From: Fibrobacter sp. | GTDB taxonomy: Bacteria; Fibrobacterota; Fibrobacteria; Fibrobacterales; Fibrobacteraceae | Length of the DNA: 64,000 nt | Direction: 5' to 3' | NCBI GenBank assembly: GCA_024399015.1 | Contig: JAKSIC010000003.1 | Coordinates: 124,001 to 188,000 of the forward strand | Shown: one piece after another, positions 44,991-53,642 of the stretch | Numbering within the stretch: the first letter of the stretch is position 1 | Layout: the number at the start of each line of letters is the position of its first letter | Translations under genes and position numbers: made by a program | Notes under the pieces: model-generated | Seen by the model: only the letters and a program-made list of their open reading frames with translations | Told to the model about the DNA's origin: nothing | The model's database searches: none

Positions 44991-45028
44991 TTTAAAAAAT
45001 GCGATATTAAAGGAGTAAGGTTCTAAAA

Positions 45029-45841
45029 ATGCATATTGATTCTACTGATACTACTCTTAAGAGATACCTAGAAGACATTCGTCGTACCGCACCTCTCTCC
45101 CGTGAAGAAGAACAGATTCTTTTCCAGAAAGCCAAGGAAGGCGACAAAATCGCCCGTAAGAAGCTGATTTCCGCCAACATGCGTTTCGTGTTGAAGGTGG
45201 CAATCCAGTACCGTGGCTGCCCCATTCCCCTGCCGGACCTGGTTAGCGAAGGCGCAATGGGCCTCGTGCGCGCTATCGAATCCTTCGAACACACCCGTGG
45301 TCTTAAGTTCATTTCCTACGGTGTTTGGTGGATCAAGGCATATATTACCCGCGCAATTAACGAACAGGGTAACCTCATCCGTTTGCCGGCAAACCAGCAC
45401 CTCCGCGTGCGTAAGGCTTTGCACGAACAGTCCCGTGGTAAGGAAATCAACGAAGAAATCCGTGAATTGATCCAGATTGGTCAGCGTGGCGTTTCTTTCG
45501 ACAGCCCGCTTAAGGCAGACTCCAAGGCAACCTACGCCGAAGTTCTCCCCGATGGTGGCGCATCCAACCCGGAAGCAGAATCCGAAATTCAGAGCGTCGA
45601 AGCTTTGGCTCGTGAACTTATGGAACAGTTGCCCGAAAGAGAAGCTCGTGTTATTACCGGCATCTTCGGCATCAACCAGGAAGCTCCCCAGACTCTCCGC
45701 GAAGTGGGCGAATCCATGAACATCTCCCACGAACGTGTACGTCAGCTCCGCGACCAGGCTCTCCGCCGTATCCGTAAGGTCAACAAGACCGAATACCTGA
45801 AGGAAAAGAAGGACGCTTTCCTCGCTGCGATTAACAAGTAA
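45029..45841 (+). CDS. short sigma-70 family factor (RpoD/RpoS-like, no region 1.1)
   Basis: A 270-residue sigma factor. Region 1.2 begins at about residue 10 (LKRYLEDIRRTAPLSREEE), region 2 follows with NMRFVLKVAIQY, LPDLVSEGAMGLVRAIESFEH and the -10 recognition segment FISYGVWWIKAYITRAI, then region 3 (PANQHLRVRKALHE) and region 4 with the -35 helix-turn-helix TLREVGESMNISHERVRQL. Region 1.1 is absent, as in Bacteroidetes-type RpoD and in stress sigma factors. The sigma-54 promoter in front suggests an alternative sigma rather than the housekeeping one. AAGGAG upstream of ATG. Monocistronic with its own terminator. Confidence 0.93.
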   Translation: MHIDSTDTTLKRYLEDIRRTAPLSREEEQILFQKAKEGDKIARKKLISANMRFVLKVAIQYRGCPIPLPDLVSEGAMGLVRAIESFEHTRGLKFISYGVWWIKAYITRAINEQGNLIRLPANQHLRVRKALHEQSRGKEINEEIRELIQIGQRGVSFDSPLKADSKATYAEVLPDGGASNPEAESEIQSVEALARELMEQLPEREARVITGIFGINQEAPQTLREVGESMNISHERVRQLRDQALRRIRKVNKTEYLKEKKDAFLAAINK

Positions 45842-45927
45842 TTTTCCCGCATGTCATGGGCACTACGTGCCTGACACGCTGCGATTTGCTAATACGTAAG
45901 CAAGCTTCCGTGCTATCAAATCTTGCA

Positions 45928-45955
45928 TGTCATTGCGAGCGAAGCGAAGCAATCG
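45928..45955 (+). repeat. TGTCATTGCGAG dispersed repeat, left of GIY-YIG gene
   Basis: TGTCATTGCGAGCG followed by AAGCGAAGCAATCG. It is inverted relative to the copy at 46418-46451; together they bracket the GIY-YIG gene. Confidence 0.85.
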
Positions 45956-45978
45956 AAGCTGGCTCTGCTAAATTTCAA

Positions 45979-46009
45979 AAGAAGACTCCCCAGGGAGTCT
46001 TCTTTTTTT
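45979..46009 (+). terminator. rho-independent terminator
   Basis: GAAGACTCCC and GGGAGTCTTC with a CA loop, followed by T7; probably ends the sigma factor transcript, 140 bases after its stop. Confidence 0.9.
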
Positions 46010-46040
46010 AGATTGTCATTTCTTGACGTTTCGCTCAATG

Positions 46041-46048
46041 TATTTTTT
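46041..46048 (+). promoter_or_regulatory. TAnnTTTT box 5 nt before GIY-YIG start
   Basis: TATTTTTT-CATCT-ATG without a Shine-Dalgarno; one mismatch to TAnnTTTG/A. Confidence 0.35.
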
Positions 46049-46053
46049 CATCT

Positions 46054-46362
46054 ATGAACGAAATCTCGAAAACATACTACACATATATCCTATTCAACAA
46101 AAGACAAGGATGTCTATACACAGGTGTTACGAACAATCTCGTCAAAAGAGTATTTGAGCACAAGTCAGGACTACACGAAGGCTTCACCAAGAAATATGAA
46201 GTCAACAAACTTGGCTATTACGAAGAATACAACGATATTAGACTAGCCATTTCAAGAGAAAAACAATTAAAAGCCGGAAACAGAAGCCAAAAGATTCATC
46301 TCATAGAATCAAAGAATCCTTTTTGGAATGATTTATACGAAGAATTAAAAAGAAATTGCTAA
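46054..46362 (+). CDS. small GIY-YIG nuclease family protein
   Basis: A 102-residue single-domain GIY-YIG protein of the YhbQ/URI type: YYTYILFNKRQGCLYTGVTN provides the GIY and YIG strands (YIL and YTG variants), followed by the catalytic Arg region NNLVKRVFEHK and YEEYNDIRLAISREKQLK with the metal-binding Glu. Such stand-alone domains are widespread and mostly uncharacterised; some cleave DNA. It sits alone between two terminators and between inverted copies of a dispersed repeat. A-rich codon usage differs from neighbouring genes, suggesting foreign origin. Confidence 0.9.
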   Translation: MNEISKTYYTYILFNKRQGCLYTGVTNNLVKRVFEHKSGLHEGFTKKYEVNKLGYYEEYNDIRLAISREKQLKAGNRSQKIHLIESKNPFWNDLYEELKRNC

Positions 46363-46367
46363 TAAAG

Positions 46368-46398
46368 AAAAGTCCTCGCAAGTGCGAGGACTTTCTTA
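46368..46398. terminator. bidirectional terminator
   Basis: AAAGTCCTCGC pairs with GCGAGGACTTT; T-rich on both strands. It serves the GIY-YIG gene and probably the convergent giant-protein operon. Confidence 0.88.
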
Positions 46399-46417
46399 AT
46401 TCAGGTTAACACCACTT

Positions 46418-46451
46418 CGATTGCTTCGTCGCTACGCGACTCGCAATGACA
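46418..46451 (-). repeat. TGTCATTGCGAG dispersed repeat, right of GIY-YIG gene
   Basis: On the minus strand TGTCATTGCGAGTCGC followed by GTAGCGACGAAGCAATCG, with an internal GTCGC/GCGAC hairpin. Inverted copy of 45928-45955. Confidence 0.85.
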
Positions 46452-46462
46452 AGCTAGCCGAG

Positions 46463-49400
46463 TTATTTCTTCTTATGCTTCTTGCGGCGGACGCCCCACT
46501 TGTCCTTCATTTCTTCTTCGATCTTCTTGTTTTCGTAGCGGACAACCATCTTGAACTGAACGGTATAAACGCCGTCACCGACGAAGCGGCCGTTGTGGTC
46601 CTTGAAGTTCCAGTTCACGAACACCTTCTTGTCGGTAGCCAAGCAGTTGCCACCAAACTTCGGGCTGTTACACGGAACGGAGATGATGGTATCGTTCACA
46701 TACTGACCGAGGTGATCGGAGAAGTTCACGATGAAGGAGATAAGAACATTTTCCGGCTTGAGGGAATCAAGTACGCTGGGGTCGAAGGAACCATCAGCAG
46801 AGACCTGAGCCTGATCCAAAAGCTGCGGCACGAAGCGTTCGCCAAGTTGGATCAAGTGACCCAAGGCCCCTTCCTTCTCCATGCTTTCCTTGGTAGCGGA
46901 GCTGGGGAGGTAGCGGATGTTCACGGAGCTTACGGTCTTCATGGTGTAGGTGGTATCTTCATCTTCCACAACACCGTTTGCATCGTAGGAACCCATGTTG
47001 GTGGATTCCACCAAGTGGTTCAGCAGGCCTCCGATAATCACAGGCTGCGGATGTTCACCGGCAATGTTGTCGTAGTTATCCCTGATAGTGTCGTCCTTGC
47101 CATGCTTAACCAGGAGAGAGTCGCCCGGCATAATCGTGGTTGCGGAGCCGTCAATGATCAAGGTTGCAGAGTAACCGTCTGCAGACCATACGATTTCCAT
47201 CGGGTTCAGGTCAATGGTTTCTTCACCATGGATGAAGGCGAAGAAGTCGTTGCCCTTCAGCTTGCTATGCTTAATCGGTTCAGAGAAGTGGACCACCAGG
47301 GTGTCAGCCTTCTTGCCGTAATTCAAGGTTGCGCCAGATACAATCGGGGACATCTTGTCTACCAGCGGTGCGGTAGCTTCGTTCACGAAGGTTTCACCGA
47401 AGATAGTGTAGTAGGTGTAGGCGGTTGCAGCAGGCAACTTGTCGCTAATGTCAGTTACACCCTTGGCAAGGCTTACAGAAGAAGCCACATCCCAGATAAC
47501 GCGGGTCGGGTCCTTCGGATCCACTCTCAAGCTAGCCGGGTATGCCTGCAGGTTGGTCAGCATGCCACGGCTGCTGAACCACGGGAAGGTCAGGTACAAG
47601 GTGTTGTCGATATCATCGGCGGTAAGGTCGCCATCGAACACAGAAACAATCTGGTCGAGAACGCCATCGCCATCGGTATCCCAGTATTCCACATTCACAA
47701 TAGACGGGAAGCGGTCAACCACAGTCACCGGCACTTCGCGGAGGTATTCGTCGGAAGTTACGTACTGGAGGTTATAGAAAGTCTTGCCTTCGAACAAGGA
47801 GACGCTATCCTTCATGTCGCCTTCCAACTGGAAGTCCTTAGCCACGAGGATCACGATGTCCTTTGTCGGCATATAAACCTTCTTGACCTGATCCAGCTTC
47901 AGAGCACAGAGGCTTGCAGCGGAATCATACTTGTCCTTACCGCGGCACACAGCTTCCTTGAAGAGAACCAACATTTCGGGTTCGCCAAGGTCAGCGGGCA
48001 CCAGGTCAATATTGAACTGGAGGAACAAGGAGTCAAGGCCATTGGTGTCGCGAATTGCGTATGCATCCTTGATCACGTTGCTACCCACTTCCAGAAGCGG
48101 AGCTTCACGGACATAGGTCATGGTCTTGGGAGTACCATCTTCCAAAGTGCCTCTGGTATACTTATAAGTCACGAGAACGGTAGCGTCCTTGGGGAATTCA
48201 CCAGCCAGCGGCAAATCCTTCAGGTCGTCCACGTCAACGATAATGCGGTCACGATCCTTGTTCAAGGAATCGTTGGAGCAAATGAGGGTATCCTTGCCCA
48301 CCACGATTCTCACGACGTCGATAACAGCGTTGGGATCCAGCGGTTCCTTCAGGAGGACTTCCACGTAATCCAAGGTATTGTTACCGTCGGAATCCTTGAT
48401 GTAACCGATGCGGGCATCCGGAGTGGGATCCACGAAGTTGATGTTATCCACAATGACTACGTTGCCGTTACCGTAAATCTTGATGGAGCCACCTTCCACA
48501 GCCTCTTCAGCAGTGATGAGAATGGTAACGCTGCCATCGTTGTTCACGAAGATGGTTTCATGCCTGGAATCATCCTTCGGGTCAACAATTTCAATATGGT
48601 TGGTACCCACGATCTTCAGAGAATCAATGGAACCGAAGTACTGGTCTACCCTATCCTTATCCAAGGTCACGGCCACCACTTCACCCACGGTTGCGCTGTT
48701 CAAGTCGGAGTTGTAATGGAAATCCAACATGTCAGCAGGATCGGTGCTGGGCAAGTAGGTCGTACCGCCAATCACGATAACATTCGGATCGGGGTTGCTA
48801 GGATCGGTAGGAACGAGGATAGTTGCAGAGGAAACGATGGAGTCACCATTATCGAATGCGTCGGCAGACGGATATGCGTCATAGCCATCATCATCGGTAT
48901 AGTCGTCTTCTGCATCGTAGTAGAGGTTCTTGGAGCTGGAGGACTGGTCGTCAAGTTCGCCATCGCCGCCAGCGTTACCCTTGGAGCTGCTGCTGCCGTT
49001 GGAGCCGGAGCTGCCCGGGACACCGCCGGAGGAACTGCTGTCGCCGGAACCGGAGCTGCCAGGTACACCAGTAGAGGAACTGCTGTCGCCGGAACCGGAG
49101 CTGCCCGGAACGCCAGTAGAGGAGCTGCTGTCATTGGAGCCGGAGCTGCCAGGTACGCCAGTAGAGGAGCTGCTGCCATTGGAGCCGGAGCTACCCGGAA
49201 CACCAATGGAGGAGCTGCTGCCATTAGAACCAGAGCTACCCGGATTTTCGCCGGAAGAGCTGCTATTGTTAGAATCAGAGCTGTCTTCATTCACGCTAGA
49301 GCTGGAGGAAGCCGGCTTGCTGGAGCTAGAGGACTTTGCGCTGCTGGAGTATTCAACCAGAGAAGAGCTACTTCTTGCGCGGCTGCTACTGGAAGCTTCG

Positions 49401-50728
49401 GTTTCAGTACCGATGGAACCCTGGTTAAGGTCCTTAGCAGCACGGGGAAGCGGAGCCAAGTCATCCAGGAAGGCGTCCATCCACTGCACGTGAACAAACA
49501 CATTCTGGGTAACAATTCTGGATGCAGCATAGTCCACAAAGATCATGTGGCCAGTGTTACTTGCAACGAACAAGTGGCCCTTGCCATCTACAGTACCCTG
49601 GTCAAGACGCCAGCCGTTCACGCCGTTGGTCTTGTTCTGGCCCTTGAAGCCATCGTCGTTAAAGAAGAATTCACGAAGGTCGAGAGTAGCGATAACTTCA
49701 GGGGCAAAGACAGTACCATTATTCTTATAAGGCTGAATCTGCACAATCTTGGAGCCACCGAAAACGAAAATGGAACCAGAGTACGGGTCATAGGTACCAC
49801 CATGGGCACCTTCCAAGGAGTCGATCAACACCTTCTTGGTCATCTGGGTAATAACGCTATCACCCACAAAACCACCGATATCCTTCTGGTTTTTTGATGT
49901 CACCTTAGTCCATACGGTATCAGTCAAAATACCGAAATAAGCATCGGCACGATTTCTATCGCGGTCGGCCTGGGTACAGCGGGTACCTTCGCAGCCACCA
50001 CCCAGGTAGCCGGAGCAGGTAAAGTAGGCTCTACCGAAGTCATCCCAGATAACAGTAGCCACAGTGGAGTCACCCCTATGCTTGTTTTTATCAGGAACGA
50101 GCTTAACCTTGTAGCCCTTATCTGCAAGGCCGTTCTTATTCAGCATAACGCCGTTGGCGTCGGCACGCATATCGGTGGAGAAGCGGTACAGCTTACCCGG
50201 AATGTTTGCGGCCCACACCCACTTCTGCTGCTGGGTGCTGGGGTCACCATCCATCATCAAGTGCCAGAAGCCGTCGCCGCCGTTGGGAGTAGCCTTCTTC
50301 ACATAGCAGGACTGGCCCGGATCGGGATTCTTGTCCACCATGTACACGCGCTGACCCTGACCAGCAATCAGCAAGTGCTTGCCATCAGGATGGTGCACAA
50401 TACCGTCGGCACCTTCAATACCATCGGCCTTGGAGCAAACCGTCTTACGGTCACTGGGCTTCATCAGCAAGTAACCTGCACCATTGTAGGTGTAGCTAAT
50501 GCTCTTCACACGGTCACCAATGGGCTTACCGTCCTTGTCGGTATCGTCTTCGTACTTGGTGTAGTACAACGTTGCGCTGGTCGGAGCGTGGGGAACAAGT
50601 TCGCCCACGGTCTGAAGCCAAATGCCGCTTGCAGCATTTACCGGATTTGCAAAACCCTCACCAGCGGCCATGGCAGAGGATGCCATGATCAGTGCGGAGA
50701 TAGAAACAATTTTAGTCATCGTTTTCAT
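46463..50728 (-). CDS. giant secreted/surface protein with propeller-like N terminus, Ser-rich repeats and Ca-loop beta domains
   Basis: A 1421-residue protein with signal peptide (1-22, AMA). Residues about 25-430 have the repeating pattern of a beta-propeller (GIVHHPDGKHLLIAGQG, GTVDGKGHLFVASNTGH). A low-complexity Ser/Gly-rich linker (about 435-600) contains six 15-residue tandem repeats (GVPGSSGSNGSSSST type) and an acidic stretch. The C-terminal part has repeated beta domains introduced by Ca-binding-like loops such as DTDGDGVLDQI and DSDGNNTLDYV. It ends with a FlgD-Ig-like strand set (VNWNFKDHNGRFVGDGVYTVQF) and a Lys-rich tail (RRKKHKKK). Function unknown; surface location inferred. 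It follows the 926-residue paralogue after 32 bases, one operon. Confidence 0.8.
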   Translation of the reverse strand: MKTMTKIVSISALIMASSAMAAGEGFANPVNAASGIWLQTVGELVPHAPTSATLYYTKYEDDTDKDGKPIGDRVKSISYTYNGAGYLLMKPSDRKTVCSKADGIEGADGIVHHPDGKHLLIAGQGQRVYMVDKNPDPGQSCYVKKATPNGGDGFWHLMMDGDPSTQQQKWVWAANIPGKLYRFSTDMRADANGVMLNKNGLADKGYKVKLVPDKNKHRGDSTVATVIWDDFGRAYFTCSGYLGGGCEGTRCTQADRDRNRADAYFGILTDTVWTKVTSKNQKDIGGFVGDSVITQMTKKVLIDSLEGAHGGTYDPYSGSIFVFGGSKIVQIQPYKNNGTVFAPEVIATLDLREFFFNDDGFKGQNKTNGVNGWRLDQGTVDGKGHLFVASNTGHMIFVDYAASRIVTQNVFVHVQWMDAFLDDLAPLPRAAKDLNQGSIGTETEASSSSRARSSSSLVEYSSSAKSSSSSKPASSSSSVNEDSSDSNNSSSSGENPGSSGSNGSSSSIGVPGSSGSNGSSSSTGVPGSSGSNDSSSSTGVPGSSGSGDSSSSTGVPGSSGSGDSSSSGGVPGSSGSNGSSSSKGNAGGDGELDDQSSSSKNLYYDAEDDYTDDDGYDAYPSADAFDNGDSIVSSATILVPTDPSNPDPNVIVIGGTTYLPSTDPADMLDFHYNSDLNSATVGEVVAVTLDKDRVDQYFGSIDSLKIVGTNHIEIVDPKDDSRHETIFVNNDGSVTILITAEEAVEGGSIKIYGNGNVVIVDNINFVDPTPDARIGYIKDSDGNNTLDYVEVLLKEPLDPNAVIDVVRIVVGKDTLICSNDSLNKDRDRIIVDVDDLKDLPLAGEFPKDATVLVTYKYTRGTLEDGTPKTMTYVREAPLLEVGSNVIKDAYAIRDTNGLDSLFLQFNIDLVPADLGEPEMLVLFKEAVCRGKDKYDSAASLCALKLDQVKKVYMPTKDIVILVAKDFQLEGDMKDSVSLFEGKTFYNLQYVTSDEYLREVPVTVVDRFPSIVNVEYWDTDGDGVLDQIVSVFDGDLTADDIDNTLYLTFPWFSSRGMLTNLQAYPASLRVDPKDPTRVIWDVASSVSLAKGVTDISDKLPAATAYTYYTIFGETFVNEATAPLVDKMSPIVSGATLNYGKKADTLVVHFSEPIKHSKLKGNDFFAFIHGEETIDLNPMEIVWSADGYSATLIIDGSATTIMPGDSLLVKHGKDDTIRDNYDNIAGEHPQPVIIGGLLNHLVESTNMGSYDANGVVEDEDTTYTMKTVSSVNIRYLPSSATKESMEKEGALGHLIQLGERFVPQLLDQAQVSADGSFDPSVLDSLKPENVLISFIVNFSDHLGQYVNDTIISVPCNSPKFGGNCLATDKKVFVNWNFKDHNGRFVGDGVYTVQFKMVVRYENKKIEEEMKDKWGVRRKKHKKK
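48980..49250 (-). repeat. 45-bp tandem repeat, six copies, in the giant surface protein gene
   Basis: Six in-frame units encoding the 15-residue pattern GVPGSSGS(N/G)(G/D)SSSS(T/I/G/K); the first unit has ENPG in place of GVPG. Units vary mainly at two residues. Likely prone to copy-number change. Confidence 0.85.
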
Positions 50729-50760
50729 CTTACTACCCTCTGAAAGTTCCTACAGCGAAA

Positions 50761-53541
50761 CTAGCGCTTAGACGCCGTAATGCCCCATCTGTAGATTCTT
50801 TCAATCTTAAAATCGCTCTGTGCGCCGAACACCTTGACCTTGAACTTAGCCAGATAAACCCCGACACCCACCTTGCGGCCATTGTCGGCACGCATATTCC
50901 AGCGGACATAAATCTTTTCAGGATTTTCAAGGCAGTTACCATCAAAGAAGTATTCGTCATTGCACAAAATCTTTTCCGAGGCGCCACCGACGTAGCCGCC
51001 CAGGTTGGTATAAACGTCAAGTTCGTAGACCAGGCCAATCTTCTCCAGGTCAGGAATGTCACCGCCAGCGGAATCCTTCTTCATGATGGTGGCAAAACCC
51101 ACATCCAGAAGCACGCCCAGGGAAGACATTTCCTTCTTGTCGAAGGAGCCCTTGATGGTATCGCTGGTGAAAGCCTTGGCGCGGCCACTGAGTTCCTCGG
51201 CCTTGTTCAGGTCGGCGAAGGAAGCGGTTTCGGTAATCACGCGAGGATCACCCATGACCATGACCGCGGGGGACTTTTCGGAAACGTTGTTGCCCTGCTT
51301 GTCGCAGAGGCCCGTGGTAAAGTTGTCGAAGCGGACGGAGTCAGCCGGATTCATGCGTTCGGTAAGCTGCACGCCGGTTTCCAGACGTACGGTAAGCTTG
51401 CGGTTGCCATCGCTCCATTCAGCGCTTTCGAAGGAGTAGTTCTTCCAGGCGCCATCCACCAGGAATGCAAAGCAATCTTCACGCAGGTCGAATGCGTTCA
51501 CGTCGATCGGTTCGGTAAAGGAAATGGTGAACTTGTCTGCTTCCATGTACTGGAAGGATTCCGGATAGAGGAAGGTCTTGGAGATGACAGGAGCAATGGA
51601 GTCATTCATTCCAAGAACGCTCTTTTCCACATCCTCCTTGCCGTCGATCTTTACCTTGTTCAAAATCACCGCGTAGCCGTAGTCCTCGGACTTCATGTAC
51701 TTCGGATTGATTTCGGTGAGCATCTTCTTGACGCCCAGGGAATCCTGGACCTTTTCGCTCAAGGCGTAGCCAAGTACAGAGCCGTCGGCGGAAAGAACGA
51801 TATCATCTTCAGCCGGTTCAAAGGCAAGGAGTTCGCCCTTCTCGTTGAGCCAGTAGAAGGTGATGGTCATGTTCTTCAAGTTCTCGCGGGTAATGGGATT
51901 GTCGAACCCCAGGGACACGCTATCCATGCGGCCATCGCCGTCGCGGTCAAAGAAGGCACTGTTGTCGTTGGCAAAAATTCGACCGAAGTTATCTACAGGA
52001 ACCTTCTGGTTGTTGGCTGCGGTAGGCACACCGTCGGCGGCAGTCAGAATGCCATCGGGGCACTTCTCGGACTTGCAGTTGGTGTTGATCTTGATGGAGT
52101 CGCCCACACTGATCTTGTCGGCTTCCACCGTGAATCTCCAAACGTTCTTTTCCTTCTTGACGGCTTCTACATCGATTGCCACCAGTTCGCCTACGGAAGC
52201 CTGATGCAGCAAGCCCTGACCGTGGGTCCAGGTTGTGTCTACAATCTTGTTGAAGCGGATTTCCAAAGTGTCGGTTTCAGATTCGGGACCGCCCTCGATG
52301 AGGGTGACGCTCTGGATAACAGCGCCGATGCTGTCCTTGAGGCTAGCCTTGGTAGAGGCGCAGCGCTTGCCGCCCAGCAGAGAGCATACGATAGCTTCCA
52401 CGAAACCGTCGGCGCTATCAGGATCCTGCAAGGTGGACTTTACATCCGGCAGAATAAATTCGGGCTTGCCCCTGTTGTCGGGAATGCGGCCGTCGTAGTT
52501 TCTCACCTTGCCGGTGGTGGGCCAGCTGTAGCTGAAGGTGTCCGCAACAACGGAATCCATGTTGCCCTTCATCCACACGCGGATGCTGTCGCCAACACCG
52601 TCGCCATTGTTGTCGAAGATGGCAGCATTGCCGATGTACGGAATGTCGCGGTCTACAAACTGCAAGTCACCCGGGAACGGGTCGCCGGCCAGGAATTCGC
52701 CAAAGTCCGGATCCTCGGGATCAACCTTGTTGGGGAAACCCACCAGGGAGAAACGGGAGTCGTCGGACTTTGCCTTATCGGCAACGATCATGAATGTGGT
52801 TTCGCCAGAAACGAAGTCCAGGCGGATATGGCCCTTGTCTTCCAGCAGGGGCTTGCCTGCGGAGCTCAGGAACCTGAGGTTTGCGGTTTCACCCGGAGTC
52901 AGGAAATAGAAAGGAACATTGATGGAATCAATCTGACCAGTCTTGGGGCCGATAGGAATGAACAGCTTTGCATCCACCACGATAGTGTCGCCCACCTCGG
53001 GAGAGAACTGGGATGCGCTGGTGACTTCCTCACCGCCAACGTAGTACTTGACCTGGGGAGCATAGAAGTTCAACACCAAGGAAACACCCGGATCCACATT
53101 TATGTCGTCGATAACACCAAGGTGGATGTTGTCCATGGGATAGAAGCTGTAGGCCATGAGCCTTACGTAACCGCTGTCGGCGCCAGTGGCGGCGGACTTG
53201 ACGGGGGTTGCATTTACAACTTCGGAGGAATCTGCGGAAAGGAGGATGTGCAGACCCTTGGCTCCGGCCTGGGGTGCGTAAATTTCGAAGGAGGCGTCGG
53301 CCACTCTGTAGTTCTTGCAGGACTTATGGTCCGGGGCGTCGGTGGCGCAAAGGCTGGGCTTGGCAAAACCGATGGACTTGGCATCGGCATTGGCGATACG
53401 ATGGTAGCTACAACGGGTATCGGTTTCCCCCTCCTTGTAGTTGGTGCAATCCACTTTTTCGGCTTCGGCAAAAACCCCCGTTGCCAAGAAAAGCAACGCG
53501 AGCAAAAGCTGAGAAACCATATGGGAATTACGCACACACAT
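50761..53541 (-). CDS. large secreted/surface protein with Ca-loop beta domains
   Basis: A 926-residue protein with signal peptide (MCVRNSHMVSQ followed by a hydrophobic stretch, cleavage near residue 25). Two D-rich loops introduce beta strands: DNNGDGVGDSIRVWM and DRDGDGRMDSVSLGF. Its C terminus (VRWNMRADNGRKVGVGVYLAKF ... IYRWG) is homologous to those of the giant proteins at 46463-50728 and 60083-64000. I find no catalytic motif. GGAGG lies 6 bases before ATG 53541, which decides the start over the later in-frame ATG. First gene of the two-gene operon. Confidence 0.8.
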   Translation of the reverse strand: MCVRNSHMVSQLLLALLFLATGVFAEAEKVDCTNYKEGETDTRCSYHRIANADAKSIGFAKPSLCATDAPDHKSCKNYRVADASFEIYAPQAGAKGLHILLSADSSEVVNATPVKSAATGADSGYVRLMAYSFYPMDNIHLGVIDDINVDPGVSLVLNFYAPQVKYYVGGEEVTSASQFSPEVGDTIVVDAKLFIPIGPKTGQIDSINVPFYFLTPGETANLRFLSSAGKPLLEDKGHIRLDFVSGETTFMIVADKAKSDDSRFSLVGFPNKVDPEDPDFGEFLAGDPFPGDLQFVDRDIPYIGNAAIFDNNGDGVGDSIRVWMKGNMDSVVADTFSYSWPTTGKVRNYDGRIPDNRGKPEFILPDVKSTLQDPDSADGFVEAIVCSLLGGKRCASTKASLKDSIGAVIQSVTLIEGGPESETDTLEIRFNKIVDTTWTHGQGLLHQASVGELVAIDVEAVKKEKNVWRFTVEADKISVGDSIKINTNCKSEKCPDGILTAADGVPTAANNQKVPVDNFGRIFANDNSAFFDRDGDGRMDSVSLGFDNPITRENLKNMTITFYWLNEKGELLAFEPAEDDIVLSADGSVLGYALSEKVQDSLGVKKMLTEINPKYMKSEDYGYAVILNKVKIDGKEDVEKSVLGMNDSIAPVISKTFLYPESFQYMEADKFTISFTEPIDVNAFDLREDCFAFLVDGAWKNYSFESAEWSDGNRKLTVRLETGVQLTERMNPADSVRFDNFTTGLCDKQGNNVSEKSPAVMVMGDPRVITETASFADLNKAEELSGRAKAFTSDTIKGSFDKKEMSSLGVLLDVGFATIMKKDSAGGDIPDLEKIGLVYELDVYTNLGGYVGGASEKILCNDEYFFDGNCLENPEKIYVRWNMRADNGRKVGVGVYLAKFKVKVFGAQSDFKIERIYRWGITASKR

Positions 53542-53642
53542 CTTTAGCCTCCATATCAGCTATAAATGTAATGTTTTTTTAATGTTTTGAAATTCCCTAT
53601 TTCGGTTCTGTGACTTAAATCTCTAGGTTTTGGCGGTTTGCC

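Noticed and set aside
48980-49250. Regular 45-bp repeats considered as a CRISPR array
   Set aside because: The repeats are contiguous, in frame and coding (Ser/Gly linker), without spacers; no cas genes are present.
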